From positions 4,026,501 to 4,090,500 of the forward strand of contig NZ_CP088149.1 in assembly GCF_002845275.2 (NCBI RefSeq): a DNA stretch of 64,000 nucleotides, in the 5' to 3' direction. Both the position numbers and the translations under genes were made by a program. Source of the DNA: Pseudomonas sp. S06B 330. Its GTDB lineage: Bacteria; Pseudomonadota; Gammaproteobacteria; Pseudomonadales; Pseudomonadaceae. Each line of letters begins with the position of its first letter. Position 1 is the stretch's first letter. Under the pieces are notes generated by a model. That model ran no database searches. It worked only from the letters and a program-made list of their open reading frames with translations, and was not told the DNA's origin. This document shows, piece by piece, positions 1 through 9,345 of this stretch.

Positions 1-694
1 GCTTGGTGCCCGGGTATTTGGTACCCAGGTACTTCTCCAGACCTTCTGCTGCAGTTACACGCTCGAGCAGGTGGCTCTGGACATCCGCAGAGAAAGCCGG
101 GCGACCACGAACGCTCTCCAGACGCTGCTGGAACCAGCTGCGCTGCTCGGAGTCGACGATGTGGGTGAACTCGGCGCCAATGGTGCGGCAATATGTCTGC
201 TGCAAAGCGTCGAAGATTTCGCGTAGGCTCGCTTCCTCTTTGCCGATGAACAGGTCGCCGGCACGGAAGGTCGTATCAAGATCGGCATTGGTCAAGCCGT
301 AGTGATTGATCGACAGGTCTACTGGCGCAGGGCGCTGCCACAACCCCAGGGGGTCGAGCTTAGCAGCTTGGTGGCCGCGCATACGGTAGGCCTGGATCAG
401 TCGCAGTACTTCAACCTGCTTCTTCTCGTGTTCACTGCTCACGCTCCCGGCGGAAACCGGTTGGGCGCGGCGCTGGTTCTTTGCCAGCAGTACGAAATGG
501 TCGCGGATTGTCGAGTGCGATACATCGGTAGCGGTGCTGCCTTCGGCGGGCAACTTCTGGAAGTAAGTGCGCCACTCTTCTGGCACAGCGTTAGGGTCGT
601 GCAGGTAGAGCTCGTAGAGCTCTTCCACATATGCAGCGTTACCACCTGAAAGGTGGGCGCTTTCCCACATGCGCTGCATCACGCTTTCTTGCAT
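1..694 (-). CDS. sucA: 2-oxoglutarate dehydrogenase E1 component, N-terminal part (truncated by window edge)
   Basis: The minus-strand frame opens with ATG at 694 (MQESVMQRMWESAHLSGGNA) and stays open to the window edge, about 231 codons. This is the typical N-terminus of the thiamine-diphosphate E1 subunit of the 2-oxoglutarate dehydrogenase complex, which decarboxylates 2-oxoglutarate and passes succinyl to SucB. Recognisable segments are YVEELYELYLHDPNAVPEEWR near residue 20 and the region leading to LEKYLGTKYPGTK at the edge. It lies just downstream of sdhCDAB in the same direction, the usual sdh-suc order in pseudomonads. The thiamine-diphosphate motif and the rest of the protein lie beyond the window. 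Confidence 0.93.
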   Translation of the reverse strand, partial: MQESVMQRMWESAHLSGGNAAYVEELYELYLHDPNAVPEEWRTYFQKLPAEGSTATDVSHSTIRDHFVLLAKNQRRAQPVSAGSVSSEHEKKQVEVLRLIQAYRMRGHQAAKLDPLGLWQRPAPVDLSINHYGLTNADLDTTFRAGDLFIGKEEASLREIFDALQQTYCRTIGAEFTHIVDSEQRSWFQQRLESVRGRPAFSADVQSHLLERVTAAEGLEKYLGTKYPGTK

Positions 695-846
695 GCTTGG
701 TCACCCTCGGTTAGGGGACGGATCGGCGAGAGCCACAGCAAGCCTGGAAAAGTCCTAATGCAGCGACCGAACCAAGCCACCAAGGATCCCACAGATTTTC
801 CGGGTACCAGCCCGGAAGCCCCTGCTGGTCTCATATCTTCATAGGT

Positions 847-862
847 AAAAGCTCAGGCTTTT
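847..862. terminator. small hairpin with T tracts on both strands after sdhB
   Basis: AAAAGC - TCAG - GCTTTT with runs of A and T on both sides lies between the sdhB stop and the sucA start. It could attenuate or end sdh transcription. The 6-bp stem is short, so a terminator role is only plausible. Confidence 0.4.
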
Positions 863-887
863 TGGGCCTTCGCTCGGGTTTCACCTT

Positions 888-909
888 GGTGCGGGCAAAG
901 GCCCGCACC
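888..909. repeat. perfect 9-bp inverted repeat, sdhB-sucA intergenic
   Basis: GGTGCGGGC, a 4-nt loop and GCCCGCACC form a very GC-rich hairpin 31 bp past the sdhB stop codon. There is no T tract directly after it on the minus strand. It may stabilise the sdh mRNA 3' end or attenuate read-through into sucA. Confidence 0.5.
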
Positions 910-940
910 TTGGCGTGCTACAGGTACAACACTTTTAAAA

Positions 941-1645
941 TCAGGTACCGCTTTGCAGCAACATGTTACGTACGTGACCGATTGCCTTGGTCGGGTTCAG
1001 ACCTTTAGGGCAAACGTTTACGCAGTTCATGATCCCGCGGCAGCGGAATACGCTGAACGGGTCATCCAGCGAAGCCAGACGCTCCTGGGTCTTGGTGTCA
1101 CGGCTGTCGGCCAGGAAACGATAGGCCTGCAGCAGTGCAGCTGGACCGAGGAACTTGTCAGGGTTCCACCAGAACGATGGGCAGGAAGTCGAGCAGCAAG
1201 CGCACAGAATGCACTCATACAGACCGTCCAGCTTCTCACGCTCTTCCGGCGACTGCAGACGCTCGATGGCCGGAGCCGGCGTGTCGTTCTGCAGGAATGG
1301 CTTCACCTTCTCGTACTGCTTGTAGAAGATGCTCATATCAACGACCAGGTCACGAATGACTGGCAAACCTGGCAGCGGACGGATGATCAGCTTGTTACGC
1401 TTGACCACAGCCGACAGCGGCGTGATGCAGGCCAGGCCGTTCTTGCCGTTGATGTTCATACCGTCGGAGCCGCAAACACCTTCGCGGCAAGAACGACGAT
1501 ACGAGAAACCTTCATCCTGTTCTTTGATCAGTGCCAACACATCCAGCACCATCAGGTCTTTGCCACCGGTATCGACCTGGAACGTCTGCATCTTCGGCGC
1601 AGAGTCGGTATCGGGGTTGTAACGATAGACTTCGACTTGCAACAT
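941..1645 (-). CDS. sdhB: succinate dehydrogenase iron-sulfur subunit
   Basis: 234 residues. This subunit carries electrons from the SdhA flavin to the membrane quinone site through three Fe-S clusters. The 2Fe-2S cysteines are in CREGVCGSDG (about residue 54), and the 4Fe-4S and 3Fe-4S ligands are in CILCACCSTSCPSFWW (about 145) and CRGIMNCVNVCPKG (about 203). I chose ATG 1645 (MLQVEVYRYNPD) because an AAGGGG ribosome site precedes it. An in-frame GTG nine bases upstream is the alternative. The gap to sdhA is only 12 bp, so it is co-transcribed with sdhCDA. Confidence 0.97.
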   Translation of the reverse strand: MLQVEVYRYNPDTDSAPKMQTFQVDTGGKDLMVLDVLALIKEQDEGFSYRRSCREGVCGSDGMNINGKNGLACITPLSAVVKRNKLIIRPLPGLPVIRDLVVDMSIFYKQYEKVKPFLQNDTPAPAIERLQSPEEREKLDGLYECILCACCSTSCPSFWWNPDKFLGPAALLQAYRFLADSRDTKTQERLASLDDPFSVFRCRGIMNCVNVCPKGLNPTKAIGHVRNMLLQSGT

Positions 1646-1657
1646 AGCGACCACCCC

Positions 1658-3430
1658 TTAGTAAGTCCGGACTTTTGGCTCGAACGCCGGTACGGTTTTC
1701 GGCGCGAAGTTGACGGCGCGCTTGGCAACGCGCTTTTCGCCCGGGAAGTACAGGGTGTGGCACAGCCAGTTTTCGTCGTCACGGTCTTCGAAGTCTTCAC
1801 GGGCGTGAGCACCGCGCGACTCTTTACGTACTTCTGCAGCAATTGCCGTCGCTTCAGCGACTTCCAGCAGGTTCTGCAACTCCAGCGCTTCGATACGCGC
1901 GGTGTTGAAGGCCTGGGACTTGTCGTTGATCTTGACGTTGGCAATACGCTCGCGCAGCTGAGCCAGCTGCTCGATACCCTTCTGCATGTATTCGCCAGTA
2001 CGGAACACACCAAAGTAGTTCTGCATGCAACTTTGCAGCTCGCGACGCAGGGTAGCCACGTCTTCACCGGTGTTACGCTCGTTGAGCTTGTTCAGACGGC
2101 TCAGGGCAACATCGATGTCGGTGTCGCTGGCGTCGAGGTATTCGATACCGTCGGTCAGCGCTTTTTCCAGGTGCAGACCAGCAGCACGACCGAAGACCAC
2201 CAGGTCAAGCAGCGAGTTGCCACCCAGACGGTTGGCACCGTGAACCGATACACACGCCACTTCACCGACAGCGAACAGACCTGGGATGATCTGATCAACG
2301 CCATCAGCGTCCTGAGTCATTGCCTGACCATGAATGTTGGTGGCAACGCCGCCCATCATGTAGTGACAGGTTGGAACAACTGGGACCGGAGCGACAACAG
2401 GGTCAACGTGAGCGAAGGTCTTGGACAGTTCACAGATGCCTGGCAGGCGGCTGTGCAGTACTTCTTCACCCAGGTGGTCAAGCTTGAGCATCACGTGGTC
2501 GCCGTTAGGGCCACAGCCGTTACCGGCGATGATCTCTTTAACCATGGAACGGGCCACAACGTCACGACCAGCAAGGTCTTTGGCGTTAGGCGCATAGCGT
2601 TCCATGAAACGCTCGCCATGCTTGTTGATCAGGTAACCACCTTCACCACGGCAACCTTCAGTGACCAGTACACCGGCGCCGGCGATGCCGGTCGGGTGGA
2701 ACTGCCACATCTCGATGTCCTGGACCGGAACGCCTGCACGCAGGGCCATGCCGATACCGTCACCGGTGTTGATCAGGGCGTTGGTGGTGGACGAGTAGAT
2801 ACGGCCTGCACCACCAGTGGCCAATACGGTGGCCTTGGCTTTGATGTACAGGGTTTCGCCGGTTTCGATGCAGATCGCGATCACACCAACGAATGCGCCT
2901 TCCTGGTTTTTCACCAGGTCAACCGCATAGTACTCGTTCAGGAAGGTGGTGCCTGCTTTCAGGTTGCCCTGGTACAGGGTGTGCAGCAGCGCGTGACCGG
3001 TACGGTCGGAGGCCGCACAGGTACGGGCAGCCTGGCCACCTTTACCGAAGTCCTTGGACTGGCCACCGAACGGGCGCTGGTAGATACGGCCGGTTTCGGT
3101 ACGCGAGAACGGCAGGCCCATGTGGTCCAGCTCAAAGACTGCAGCAGGACCTTCCTGACACATGTATTCGATAGCGTCCTGGTCACCGATGTAGTCGGAA
3201 CCCTTGACGGTATCGTACATGTGCCAGCGCCAGTCATCGTTCGGATCAGCCGAAGCGATGGCGCAGGTGATGCCACCCTGGGCCGATACCGTGTGCGAAC
3301 GGGTCGGGAAGACCTTGGTGATCACGGCAGTCTTGTGACCGCCCTGAGCCAGCTGCAGCGCAGCGCGCATGCCGGCACCACCACCACCAACGATGATGGC
3401 GTCGAATGAAATCGTAGGAATGTTAGCCAT
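1658..3430 (-). CDS. sdhA: succinate dehydrogenase flavoprotein subunit
   Basis: 590 residues, the usual SdhA size. It oxidises succinate to fumarate with covalently bound FAD. The N-terminal dinucleotide fold shows [11 protein letters not shown] (about residue 15), the FAD-attachment region is [10 protein letters not shown] (about 45), and the substrate region contains HPTGI and [23 protein letters not shown] (about 240-275). The C-terminal helical domain ends in the conserved [24 protein letters not shown] and RTY end. It is third in the sdhCDAB operon, 3 bp after sdhD. Confidence 0.98.
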   Translation of the reverse strand: MANIPTISFDAIIVGGGGAGMRAALQLAQGGHKTAVITKVFPTRSHTVSAQGGITCAIASADPNDDWRWHMYDTVKGSDYIGDQDAIEYMCQEGPAAVFELDHMGLPFSRTETGRIYQRPFGGQSKDFGKGGQAARTCAASDRTGHALLHTLYQGNLKAGTTFLNEYYAVDLVKNQEGAFVGVIAICIETGETLYIKAKATVLATGGAGRIYSSTTNALINTGDGIGMALRAGVPVQDIEMWQFHPTGIAGAGVLVTEGCRGEGGYLINKHGERFMERYAPNAKDLAGRDVVARSMVKEIIAGNGCGPNGDHVMLKLDHLGEEVLHSRLPGICELSKTFAHVDPVVAPVPVVPTCHYMMGGVATNIHGQAMTQDADGVDQIIPGLFAVGEVACVSVHGANRLGGNSLLDLVVFGRAAGLHLEKALTDGIEYLDASDTDIDVALSRLNKLNERNTGEDVATLRRELQSCMQNYFGVFRTGEYMQKGIEQLAQLRERIANVKINDKSQAFNTARIEALELQNLLEVAEATAIAAEVRKESRGAHAREDFEDRDDENWLCHTLYFPGEKRVAKRAVNFAPKTVPAFEPKVRTY

Positions 3431-3433
3431 GAA

Positions 3434-3802
3434 TCAGATACCCCAGAGAATCTGCACACCCCAGACGAAGTACGCGAACATCGCGACACCACATACCGCC
3501 TGGAACAGGAAACGTACGGCAGTCGCCGACTTGCCCAGCGCCATCGGCGTCAGGTAGTCGGTAGCAATGGTCCACATGCCGACCCAGGCGTGAGCGCCCA
3601 GGGCAACCAGTGCCAGCAGACTGAAAATACGCATCGCGTTGTTGGAGAACAGAGCGTGCCACTGGGCAAACTCGATGCCCGGGTGCGCGACCAGGTATCC
3701 GATCAGGAAAATGAAATAAGCCGCGAGAACGACCGCAGAAACGCGCTGCGCCATCCAGTCATAGAGGCCCGAACGCGAGAGGTTCGTGACATTAGTTACC
3801 AT
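3434..3802 (-). CDS. sdhD: succinate dehydrogenase membrane anchor subunit
   Basis: 122 residues with three hydrophobic helices (about 20-40, 58-80 and 92-115). With SdhC it holds cytochrome b556 and the ubiquinone site of complex II in the inner membrane. GAHAWVGMWTIATDY contains the residues typical of the SdhD haem/quinone region. I took ATG 3802 (MVTNVTNLSRSG) as the start; an ATG two codons upstream is also in frame. Its 5' end overlaps the end of sdhC by 7 bp, indicating translational coupling. Confidence 0.95.
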   Translation of the reverse strand: MVTNVTNLSRSGLYDWMAQRVSAVVLAAYFIFLIGYLVAHPGIEFAQWHALFSNNAMRIFSLLALVALGAHAWVGMWTIATDYLTPMALGKSATAVRFLFQAVCGVAMFAYFVWGVQILWGI

Positions 3803-4182
3803 ATCCAAACTCCTGCCAGCACGATCACCACCACAGAGACGGCGATGATAATTTTCGAGCCCAGTCTTCCGCCTTCCAGCGTCTCACCGATGCCCATGTC
3901 CATGATCAAGTGGCGCACACCGGCGACCAAGTGATACAGCAAGGCGGACAGGAGGCCCCATGCCACGAATTTGGCCAGCGGACTGGTCAAGCATGCCTTC
4001 ACCTCGGCGAAACCTTCCTCCGAACCCAGGGATTTGCCCAATGCATAAAGCATGATGCCAAGGCCCAGGAAGAGGATGATGCCGGAAACACGATGAAGAA
4101 ATGACGTAACGCCGGTAATGGGGAGTTTGATGGTCCTTAGGTCTAGGTTTACAGGTCGTTGGCTTTTCACGGCTTTTTTCAC
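3796..4182 (-). CDS. sdhC: succinate dehydrogenase cytochrome b556 subunit
   Basis: 128 residues, first gene of sdhCDAB. The N-terminus KSQRPVNLDLRTIKLPITGVTSFLHRVSG is the SdhC signature, and three membrane helices follow. The haem-ligand histidine is in LYHLVAGVRHLIMDMG (about residue 84). Together with SdhD it anchors the catalytic dimer and reduces ubiquinone. A strong sigma-70-like promoter lies about 120 bp upstream, divergent from gltA. Confidence 0.96.
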   Translation of the reverse strand: MKKAVKSQRPVNLDLRTIKLPITGVTSFLHRVSGIILFLGLGIMLYALGKSLGSEEGFAEVKACLTSPLAKFVAWGLLSALLYHLVAGVRHLIMDMGIGETLEGGRLGSKIIIAVSVVVIVLAGVWIW

Positions 4183-4303
4183 ACTGAAGAGCCCCTAGCA
4201 AGCAGGGCAAAGTTGTTGGTAAGTGTACTGGTCAGGTACCCACCACCCAGGGAGTGACGACCCCAGCAACACGGGCTTGCAAGCCCCTGGCGGTCGGGGG
4301 CCG

Positions 4304-4332
4304 ATTATAGACAGTTAGGCTACTAATGACAA
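4304..4332 (-). promoter_or_regulatory. sigma-70 promoter of sdhCDAB
   Basis: On the minus strand TTGTCA (4327-4332) and TATAAT (4304-4309) are separated by 17 bp, 122 bp upstream of the sdhC start. The -10 is a perfect consensus. It lies in the 350-bp sdhC/gltA divergent region. Confidence 0.75.
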
Positions 4333-4446
4333 CGCAAGCCCCTAGCCCAAATAGCGCATTGCCTTTAGCGCATAAAAGGCGTAAACGGACGGCAATTTCG
4401 AGGAAAAACCACGCCCAAAGCCCTTTACAACCGTGCTTTAGGCAAA

Positions 4447-4474
4447 TTGACATTCGAATTTATCTCACTATAGT
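4447..4474 (+). promoter_or_regulatory. sigma-70 promoter of gltA
   Basis: TTGACA (4447-4452), a 16-bp spacer and TATAGT (4469-4474) lie 58 bp before the gltA start codon. The ribosome site AGGAGG sits at 4522-4527, ahead of ATG 4533. With the sdhC promoter this accounts for the sdhC/gltA gap. Confidence 0.72.
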
Positions 4475-4532
4475 GGTGCGGGCCCTGCGTGGGGGGTCTG
4501 TCTGATGATTTCAAGCATTAATAGGAGGCCAC

Positions 4533-5822
4533 ATGGCTGACAAAAAAGCGCAGTTGGTCATCGAGGGCGCAGCCCCCGTCGAGCTGCCCATTTTAACCGG
4601 CACCGTTGGTCCCGATGTTATCGACGTTAGAGGGTTGGGGGCCACGGGTCACTTCACTTTCGACCCTGGTTTCATGGCGACCGCCTCGTGCGAGTCGAAG
4701 ATCACTTATATCGACGGCGACAAGGGTATCCTGCTGCACCGCGGCTACCCGATCGAACAGCTCGCCGAAAAATCCGATTATCTCGAGACCTGCTACCTGC
4801 TGCTCAACGGCGAACTGCCGAATGCCGAGCAGAAGGCCCAGTTCGTCAGCACCGTGAAGAATCACACCATGGTGCACGAGCAGTTGAAGTCCTTCTTCAA
4901 CGGCTTCCGCCGCGACGCCCACCCAATGGCCGTCATGTGCGGCGTGGTTGGCGCCCTGTCGGCGTTCTACCATGACTCGCTGGACATCAATAACCCGCAG
5001 CACCGCGAAATCTCTGCGGTGCGCCTGGTCGCCAAGATGCCGACCCTGGCAGCGATGGTGTACAAGTACTCCATGGGCCAGCCCATGATGTACCCGCGCA
5101 ACGACCTGTCGTACGCGGAAAACTTCCTGCACATGATGTTCAACACCCCGTGCGAGATCAAACCGATCAGCCCGACGCTGGCCAAGGCAATGGACCGGAT
5201 CTTCATCCTCCACGCCGACCACGAGCAGAACGCTTCGACCTCTACCGTACGTCTGGCAGGCTCCTCGGGCGCTAACCCGTTCGCCTGTATCGCTGCCGGT
5301 ATCGCTGCGCTCTGGGGCCCAGCACACGGCGGCGCCAACGAAGCCGTTCTGACCATGCTCGATGAAATCGGCGATGTCTCGAACATCGACACCTTCATCG
5401 CCAAGGCCAAGGACAAGAACGATCCGTTCAAGCTGATGGGCTTCGGTCACCGCGTCTACAAGAACCGCGACCCACGCGCCACCGTGATGAAACAGACCTG
5501 CGACGAAGTCCTGCGCGAGCTGGGCATCAAGAACGACCCGCAGCTGGAACTGGCCATGCGCCTGGAAGAGATCGCTCTCACCGATCCGTACTTCATCGAG
5601 CGCTCGCTGTACCCGAACGTCGACTTCTACTCGGGGATCATCCTCAAGGCGATCGGCATTCCGACCAGCATGTTCACCGTGATCTTCGCCCTGGCGCGCA
5701 CCGTCGGCTGGATCTCGCACTGGAAAGAAATGCTCTCCAGCCCGTACAAGATTGGCCGTCCGCGCCAGCTTTACACCGGCTACGAGTCGCGTGACATCAC
5801 CAAGCTGGAAGACCGCAAGTAA
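4533..5822 (+). CDS. gltA: citrate synthase (type II, hexameric)
   Basis: 429 residues, matching Gram-negative hexameric citrate synthase. It condenses acetyl-CoA with oxaloacetate at the entry of the TCA cycle. Conserved elements are the N-terminal beta domain with [24 protein letters not shown], the [20 protein letters not shown] block with a catalytic histidine (about residue 230), [13 protein letters not shown] (about 265), [13 protein letters not shown] (about 305) and the catalytic aspartate region NVDFYSGI (about 363). It is preceded by a consensus promoter and an AGGAGG ribosome site and followed by a strong terminator, so it is a single-gene unit. Confidence 0.98.
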   Translation: MADKKAQLVIEGAAPVELPILTGTVGPDVIDVRGLGATGHFTFDPGFMATASCESKITYIDGDKGILLHRGYPIEQLAEKSDYLETCYLLLNGELPNAEQKAQFVSTVKNHTMVHEQLKSFFNGFRRDAHPMAVMCGVVGALSAFYHDSLDINNPQHREISAVRLVAKMPTLAAMVYKYSMGQPMMYPRNDLSYAENFLHMMFNTPCEIKPISPTLAKAMDRIFILHADHEQNASTSTVRLAGSSGANPFACIAAGIAALWGPAHGGANEAVLTMLDEIGDVSNIDTFIAKAKDKNDPFKLMGFGHRVYKNRDPRATVMKQTCDEVLRELGIKNDPQLELAMRLEEIALTDPYFIERSLYPNVDFYSGIILKAIGIPTSMFTVIFALARTVGWISHWKEMLSSPYKIGRPRQLYTGYESRDITKLEDRK

Positions 5823-5840
5823 GCCCCGCGCTGAACACGA

Positions 5841-5870
5841 AAAAAGGCTGCCCTCGGGCAGCCTTTTTTA
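5841..5870. terminator. rho-independent terminator of gltA
   Basis: Six A, then GGCTGCCC - TCG - GGGCAGCC, then six T, 18 bp after the gltA stop. The symmetric A and T tracts would also end transcription arriving from the right. Confidence 0.92.
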
Positions 5871-5918
5871 TTGGGATCGGTATTGCCTTATATCGCCATT
5901 TCCCACCACCAGCGCAGC

Positions 5919-5970
5919 CCCGCGTGGGAGCCGGTCTTGCCGGCGATGGGTCGCAAGGCGACCCTACAGT
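5919..5970. repeat. REP-like element with two small palindromes
   Basis: Two adjacent hairpins, GCCGG-TCTTG-CCGGC (5930-5944) and GGGTCGC-AAG-GCGACCC (5948-5964), are followed by CTACAG. The wording resembles the repetitive extragenic palindromes common between genes in the P. putida group. It lies between the convergent gltA and START-domain genes. Confidence 0.55.
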
Positions 5971-6011
5971 CGCTCAACCGGCATGAAACTGGCGATCTGT
6001 ACCCCTTCGAA

Positions 6012-6617
6012 TCAAGGCTTTTCAGCCTTCGCCTTCAATGCTTTCAAGGTATTGAACGGCGCATCCACTACAAACTTGTTCGCCACCATCGACGGAACGC
6101 TGCCGCCTGGCTCTGTGTGAACCTGATAAGTCACCTCGGTACCGCCGTCTTTAGGCACAAGCGTCCAGAAGCCTTCAACCTTGGCGACGCGCACAAAGCC
6201 CTTCTCTTCAGGCAGGTAGGTCGGCACCCCTTCAAGCTTGCGGGTCAGGCTACCATCGGCGGCCTGCGTGGTGGTGACGTGCAACACCGAATCGCGAGCA
6301 GTAACCGGCCATGGGGTATTGAACTGCGTGTAGGTCCAGCTCTGGTCACCCTCGCTCTTGAGCAGCTTTTGCGATTTGCACTCATGAATCCAGGTACACG
6401 CCCCCACAACGTCTTCCTGCAGGGCTTTGACCTTCGCCAACGGCGCCTTGATCAGCGTTACACCGCGATAAGCTTTATAGTCGGAACCGGCAACATCGCT
6501 CAGGGATACCTTGATCCCGTCCTCATCCTTGGCCACCTTCCAGTTCTCGGCATGCGCCAACGGCACCAACAGGGCGCTCAACCCGAAAACCACTGCAATT
6601 TGCTTAAACGATCCCAT
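6012..6617 (-). CDS. START-domain exported protein
   Basis: 201 residues with a clear signal peptide (MGSFKQIAVVFGLSALLVPLAHA, cleavage after AHA). The rest looks like a START-type lipid-binding fold: ENWKVAKDEDGIKVSL, an internal VVGACTWIHECKS, NTPWPVTARDSVLH and TEVTYQVHTEPGGSVPSMVANKFV, all typical of bacterial START proteins. Such proteins bind hydrophobic ligands in the periplasm, but the ligand here is unknown. I chose ATG 6617 because AAGGAAT lies just upstream and the signal peptide begins there. The next minus-strand gene starts 32 bp further right, so the two may be co-transcribed. Confidence 0.8.
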   Translation of the reverse strand: MGSFKQIAVVFGLSALLVPLAHAENWKVAKDEDGIKVSLSDVAGSDYKAYRGVTLIKAPLAKVKALQEDVVGACTWIHECKSQKLLKSEGDQSWTYTQFNTPWPVTARDSVLHVTTTQAADGSLTRKLEGVPTYLPEEKGFVRVAKVEGFWTLVPKDGGTEVTYQVHTEPGGSVPSMVANKFVVDAPFNTLKALKAKAEKP

Positions 6618-6649
6618 GCTCTTATTCCTTATTGTTGAAGATCCACGAT

Positions 6650-6904
6650 TCAAGCTGCCGTCATTTGCTCCAGCCACCCGATGATCCTGATCGCCTCATC
6701 GCGATCACTGCCGCACACCTCCACATCCGCCTTGAAACCGCCACACACTGCAGGTCGCTCGGGCTTGCCGAACAGATCACAGAGATTGGCGACCGACAGG
6801 TGCAAACACCGCTCGCCCGCCGGCTTGCCCTTGGGCATGCCGGGAATCGGTGAGCTAATGGAGGGCGCGATGCAGCAGGCGCCACATCCTTCACGGCAGT
6901 TCAT
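6650..6904 (-). CDS. YkgJ-family cysteine-cluster protein
   Basis: 84 residues. MNCREGCGACCIAPSISSPIPGMPKGKPAGERC and a distal CDLFGKPERPAVCGGF make up the CxxCxxCC...C...C pattern of the YkgJ/Fe-S-cluster-like (zinc/iron chelating) family. The biochemical role is not known. The conserved cysteines and the PxGKPAG loop identify the family. I took ATG 6904; the longer open frame upstream lacks family similarity. Confidence 0.8.
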   Translation of the reverse strand: MNCREGCGACCIAPSISSPIPGMPKGKPAGERCLHLSVANLCDLFGKPERPAVCGGFKADVEVCGSDRDEAIRIIGWLEQMTAA

Positions 6905-7031
6905 AACAACAAAATCCTCGGTACAGCAAATGATGAAAGAACCCGAATAGTACCCGCTTAAACGGTCGTTTGAAATTACTCGCTCGATGAAAACTAGCGC
7001 GACCGGCGATAACCAACGGGTCAGCACATCG

Positions 7032-7499
7032 CTATTGCTTGAATTCGAACTCAATGGCGGCGCCTTCGATATCCTGACGGGCATCGTTACGCAACTGCAG
7101 CTGCATTTCGTTACTCAGCAAGCGACCGTTCAGCTGAAACGGGCTATCGGAGGGCGGCTTTTCGCCGAACAGGTGGGGCAACAAGGGCTTGGGTGTTGAT
7201 ACCGGATCCTGGCTTGCAGGCTTGAGGTCCTTGACCATGCCAGCCGGCAGACGCAGATCCAGCGCGGCGGCCGGCAAGGGCTCTGGCGCCGCTCTTGGCG
7301 TTTTTTTGCGCACCGGCTTGGCTGGCACTTTTTTTCTGGCTGACGTCACTTGCTCGTGCCTATCGACCGGCTTGGCGTTTACCGCTGCAGCTTGCTTGTT
7401 CGACGATACAGCGGGAGGTGTCTGGGCCATTGCATTCCCCGCGCCGACCAGCAAAACCAGCAAACACAGCAGCACGCCAACCCGAGACGAGGCTTTCAT
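7032..7499 (-). CDS. hypothetical exported protein, lysine/alanine/proline-rich
   Basis: 155 residues starting MKASSRVGVLLCLLVLLVGAGNAMAQ, a good signal peptide. A low-complexity basic stretch (RKKVPAKPVRKKTP, about residues 56-70) precedes a short C-terminal region (LNGRLLSNEMQLQLRNDARQDIEGAAIEFEFKQ) that may be the folded part. I do not recognise a characterised family. It is transcribed leftward and separated by 127 bp from the YkgJ-like gene. ATG 7499 is preferred over the GTG six bases upstream. Confidence 0.65.
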   Translation of the reverse strand: MKASSRVGVLLCLLVLLVGAGNAMAQTPPAVSSNKQAAAVNAKPVDRHEQVTSARKKVPAKPVRKKTPRAAPEPLPAAALDLRLPAGMVKDLKPASQDPVSTPKPLLPHLFGEKPPSDSPFQLNGRLLSNEMQLQLRNDARQDIEGAAIEFEFKQ

Positions 7500-7560
7500 A
7501 GACACCCAAGATCGCTCACAAAGATGTATATGCTCCTCGCTCGGAACACGACTGGCAAGC

Positions 7561-9006
7561 CTAGAAAAAGTTTGCCGCCCCCGACTCCTGACACAGCTGG
7601 CTGGCCAACATGCCCAGCGTCATCAACGCACGCTCCGCTTCACGGTTCCAGGGAATGCCGCAGTTCAGGCGAATACAGTGGTTGAACTGCTCGGTATTAC
7701 TGAAAATCAGACCTGGGGCGATACTGATCCCCTGCTGCAGCGCGCGCACATGCAATTCCTGAGTATTGACCCGTCCAGGCAGGCTAACCCAGAGAATGAA
7801 ACCGCCAGTGGGCCGGGTCATCTGCGTGCCTTCGGGGAAGTGCTGCTGTACCGCCAATTGATAGGCGCTGAGGTTTTTGCGGTACTCCTGACGAATGTAA
7901 CGCAAGTGCCGGTCGTAGCCACCGTTCTCAAGATAAGCAGCAACCCCCATCTGGGTTACGCTACAGGCTGAGTGCGTGGTAAAGGTCTGCAGGCGCTGGA
8001 TTTCCGCCTGGTACTTACCCGCGACCATCCAGCCAATGCGCACGCCGGGAGACAATGTCTTGGAAAAGCTCGAGCAATAAATTACCCGCCCCAGACGATC
8101 AAACGCCTTGAGCGCCTTGGTCTTACCCTGCTCGAACATCAATTCGCCGTAAATATCGTCTTCGACAATCTGGATATCGAAATCGGACGCCAGGCGCAGC
8201 AGCTGCTTCTGCCGGTCTTCTGGAATAGTGCCACCGAGTGGATTGCTCAGCCGCGCAGTCAGCACCAAAGCCTTGATCGACCACTGATTGGCCGCAAGCT
8301 GCAAGGCTTCCAGACTGATACCGGTAGACGGATCACTGGGAATCTCGATGACCTTGAGCCCCAACAGATCAGCCAACTGCAACAAACCATAGTAAGTAGG
8401 CGATTCGGCGGCGATCAGGTCTCCCGGCTTGGTCAACACCCGCAGCGACATCTGCAAGGCATCGACGCAGCCATGAGTGACGACGACCTCGCTCGGGTCG
8501 ACCACCACCCCGGCATCCCGCATGCGGATAGCAATCTGTCGGCGCAACGGCTCAAATCCGGGGCTAAACATATAGCTGAACGCCCGCGGACTGTGAAAGC
8601 GGGTGACCTTGGCCAATTGTTGATGCAGCGCCCGCACTGGCAAGTAATCGACATGCGGCACGGCGGCACCGAAAGGGAACACCCCGTCGCGGCGTGCTTC
8701 GGCCAGCACTTGCTGGATGATACTGCTGCGGGTAACCAGACCTGGCCGCTCGACACGAGCAATATCCGGGGTTTGCGCGGTCAGTGCTGGGGTCTGATGC
8801 ACATAGTAGCCAGACTGCGGGCGCGCACGGATCAGACCCTGATCTTCCAGATTGGCATAAGCCTGCAGCACCGTGGCGTGGCTGACGTTGAGCTGCGAGC
8901 TCATCTTGCGTACCGACGGCACCCGCTCACCCGGCTGGTAGACACCACGACGAATGTCTTCCGCCAGTTGCTGGGCGATGCGCTGATAGAGCAGCAGGTT
9001 AGTCAT
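7561..9006 (-). CDS. MocR-type (GntR/aminotransferase) transcriptional regulator
   Basis: 481 residues. An N-terminal GntR winged helix (about 1-70, LLYQRIAQQLAEDIRRGVYQPGERVPSVRKMSSQLNVSHATVLQAYANLEDQGLI) is fused to a fold-type I aminotransferase domain (about 100-470). The pyridoxal-phosphate lysine is likely in YCSSFSKTLSPGVRIGWM, and VVEDDIYGELMF carries the cofactor-binding aspartate. MocR regulators use bound PLP to sense amino-acid or vitamin metabolites; the target here is unknown. ATG 9006 matches the start of the winged helix. The next gene to the right ends 340 bp away, so it has its own promoter region. Confidence 0.9.
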   Translation of the reverse strand: MTNLLLYQRIAQQLAEDIRRGVYQPGERVPSVRKMSSQLNVSHATVLQAYANLEDQGLIRARPQSGYYVHQTPALTAQTPDIARVERPGLVTRSSIIQQVLAEARRDGVFPFGAAVPHVDYLPVRALHQQLAKVTRFHSPRAFSYMFSPGFEPLRRQIAIRMRDAGVVVDPSEVVVTHGCVDALQMSLRVLTKPGDLIAAESPTYYGLLQLADLLGLKVIEIPSDPSTGISLEALQLAANQWSIKALVLTARLSNPLGGTIPEDRQKQLLRLASDFDIQIVEDDIYGELMFEQGKTKALKAFDRLGRVIYCSSFSKTLSPGVRIGWMVAGKYQAEIQRLQTFTTHSACSVTQMGVAAYLENGGYDRHLRYIRQEYRKNLSAYQLAVQQHFPEGTQMTRPTGGFILWVSLPGRVNTQELHVRALQQGISIAPGLIFSNTEQFNHCIRLNCGIPWNREAERALMTLGMLASQLCQESGAANFF

Positions 9007-9180
9007 GATCGTTTCTCGACACACAGGCAATGTAATTATTTTTGTACGACGCGGAGCTCAAGCCAGAATACCGGAACAGTTGCAAAGTGTACTGGGACAG
9101 ATTGCAGAATAGTCGACAATACAGTTGTGTGACAGCCCCCCCGACGGCCCTTTCAATCTGCAAGCAAGGCAGCAGCATCA

Positions 9181-9262
9181 CTTGCTGTAGCCGCTGGTGA
9201 GGCACGAGGCTGCGATCGGCTGCAGGGCAGTCGCCACGCTGGACCTCATTGGGCCTGACAAC
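9181..9262 (+). repeat. dispersed intergenic repeat, copy 1
   Basis: A segment beginning CTTGCTGTAGCCGCTG and continuing through GAGGCACGAGGCTGCGATCG and CTGCAGGGC closely matches a second copy at 56275-56358 in the same orientation. Both lie between genes, beside terminators. It is probably a REP-associated repeat. It fills most of the MocR/OmpA gap. Confidence 0.7.
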
Positions 9263-9300
9263 ACGACGCGTCCCACCCAGCCGCTGCTTGAAGGCCCATA

Positions 9301-9335
9301 AAAAAGCCCGGTGAGGGGCACTCACCGGGCTTTAT
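9301..9335. terminator. terminator after the OmpA-family operon
   Basis: AAAAAGCCCGGTGAG - GGGCA - CTCACCGGGCTTTA forms a strong hairpin with A/T flanks 11 bp after the minus-strand ompA-like stop codon. Confidence 0.88.
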
Positions 9336-9345
9336 AGAAACAGCT

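Noticed and set aside
953..3409. Long plus-strand open frame (818 codons) antisense to sdhBA
   Set aside because: It lies wholly opposite sdhB and sdhA, has no family character and reflects high-GC third-position bias.
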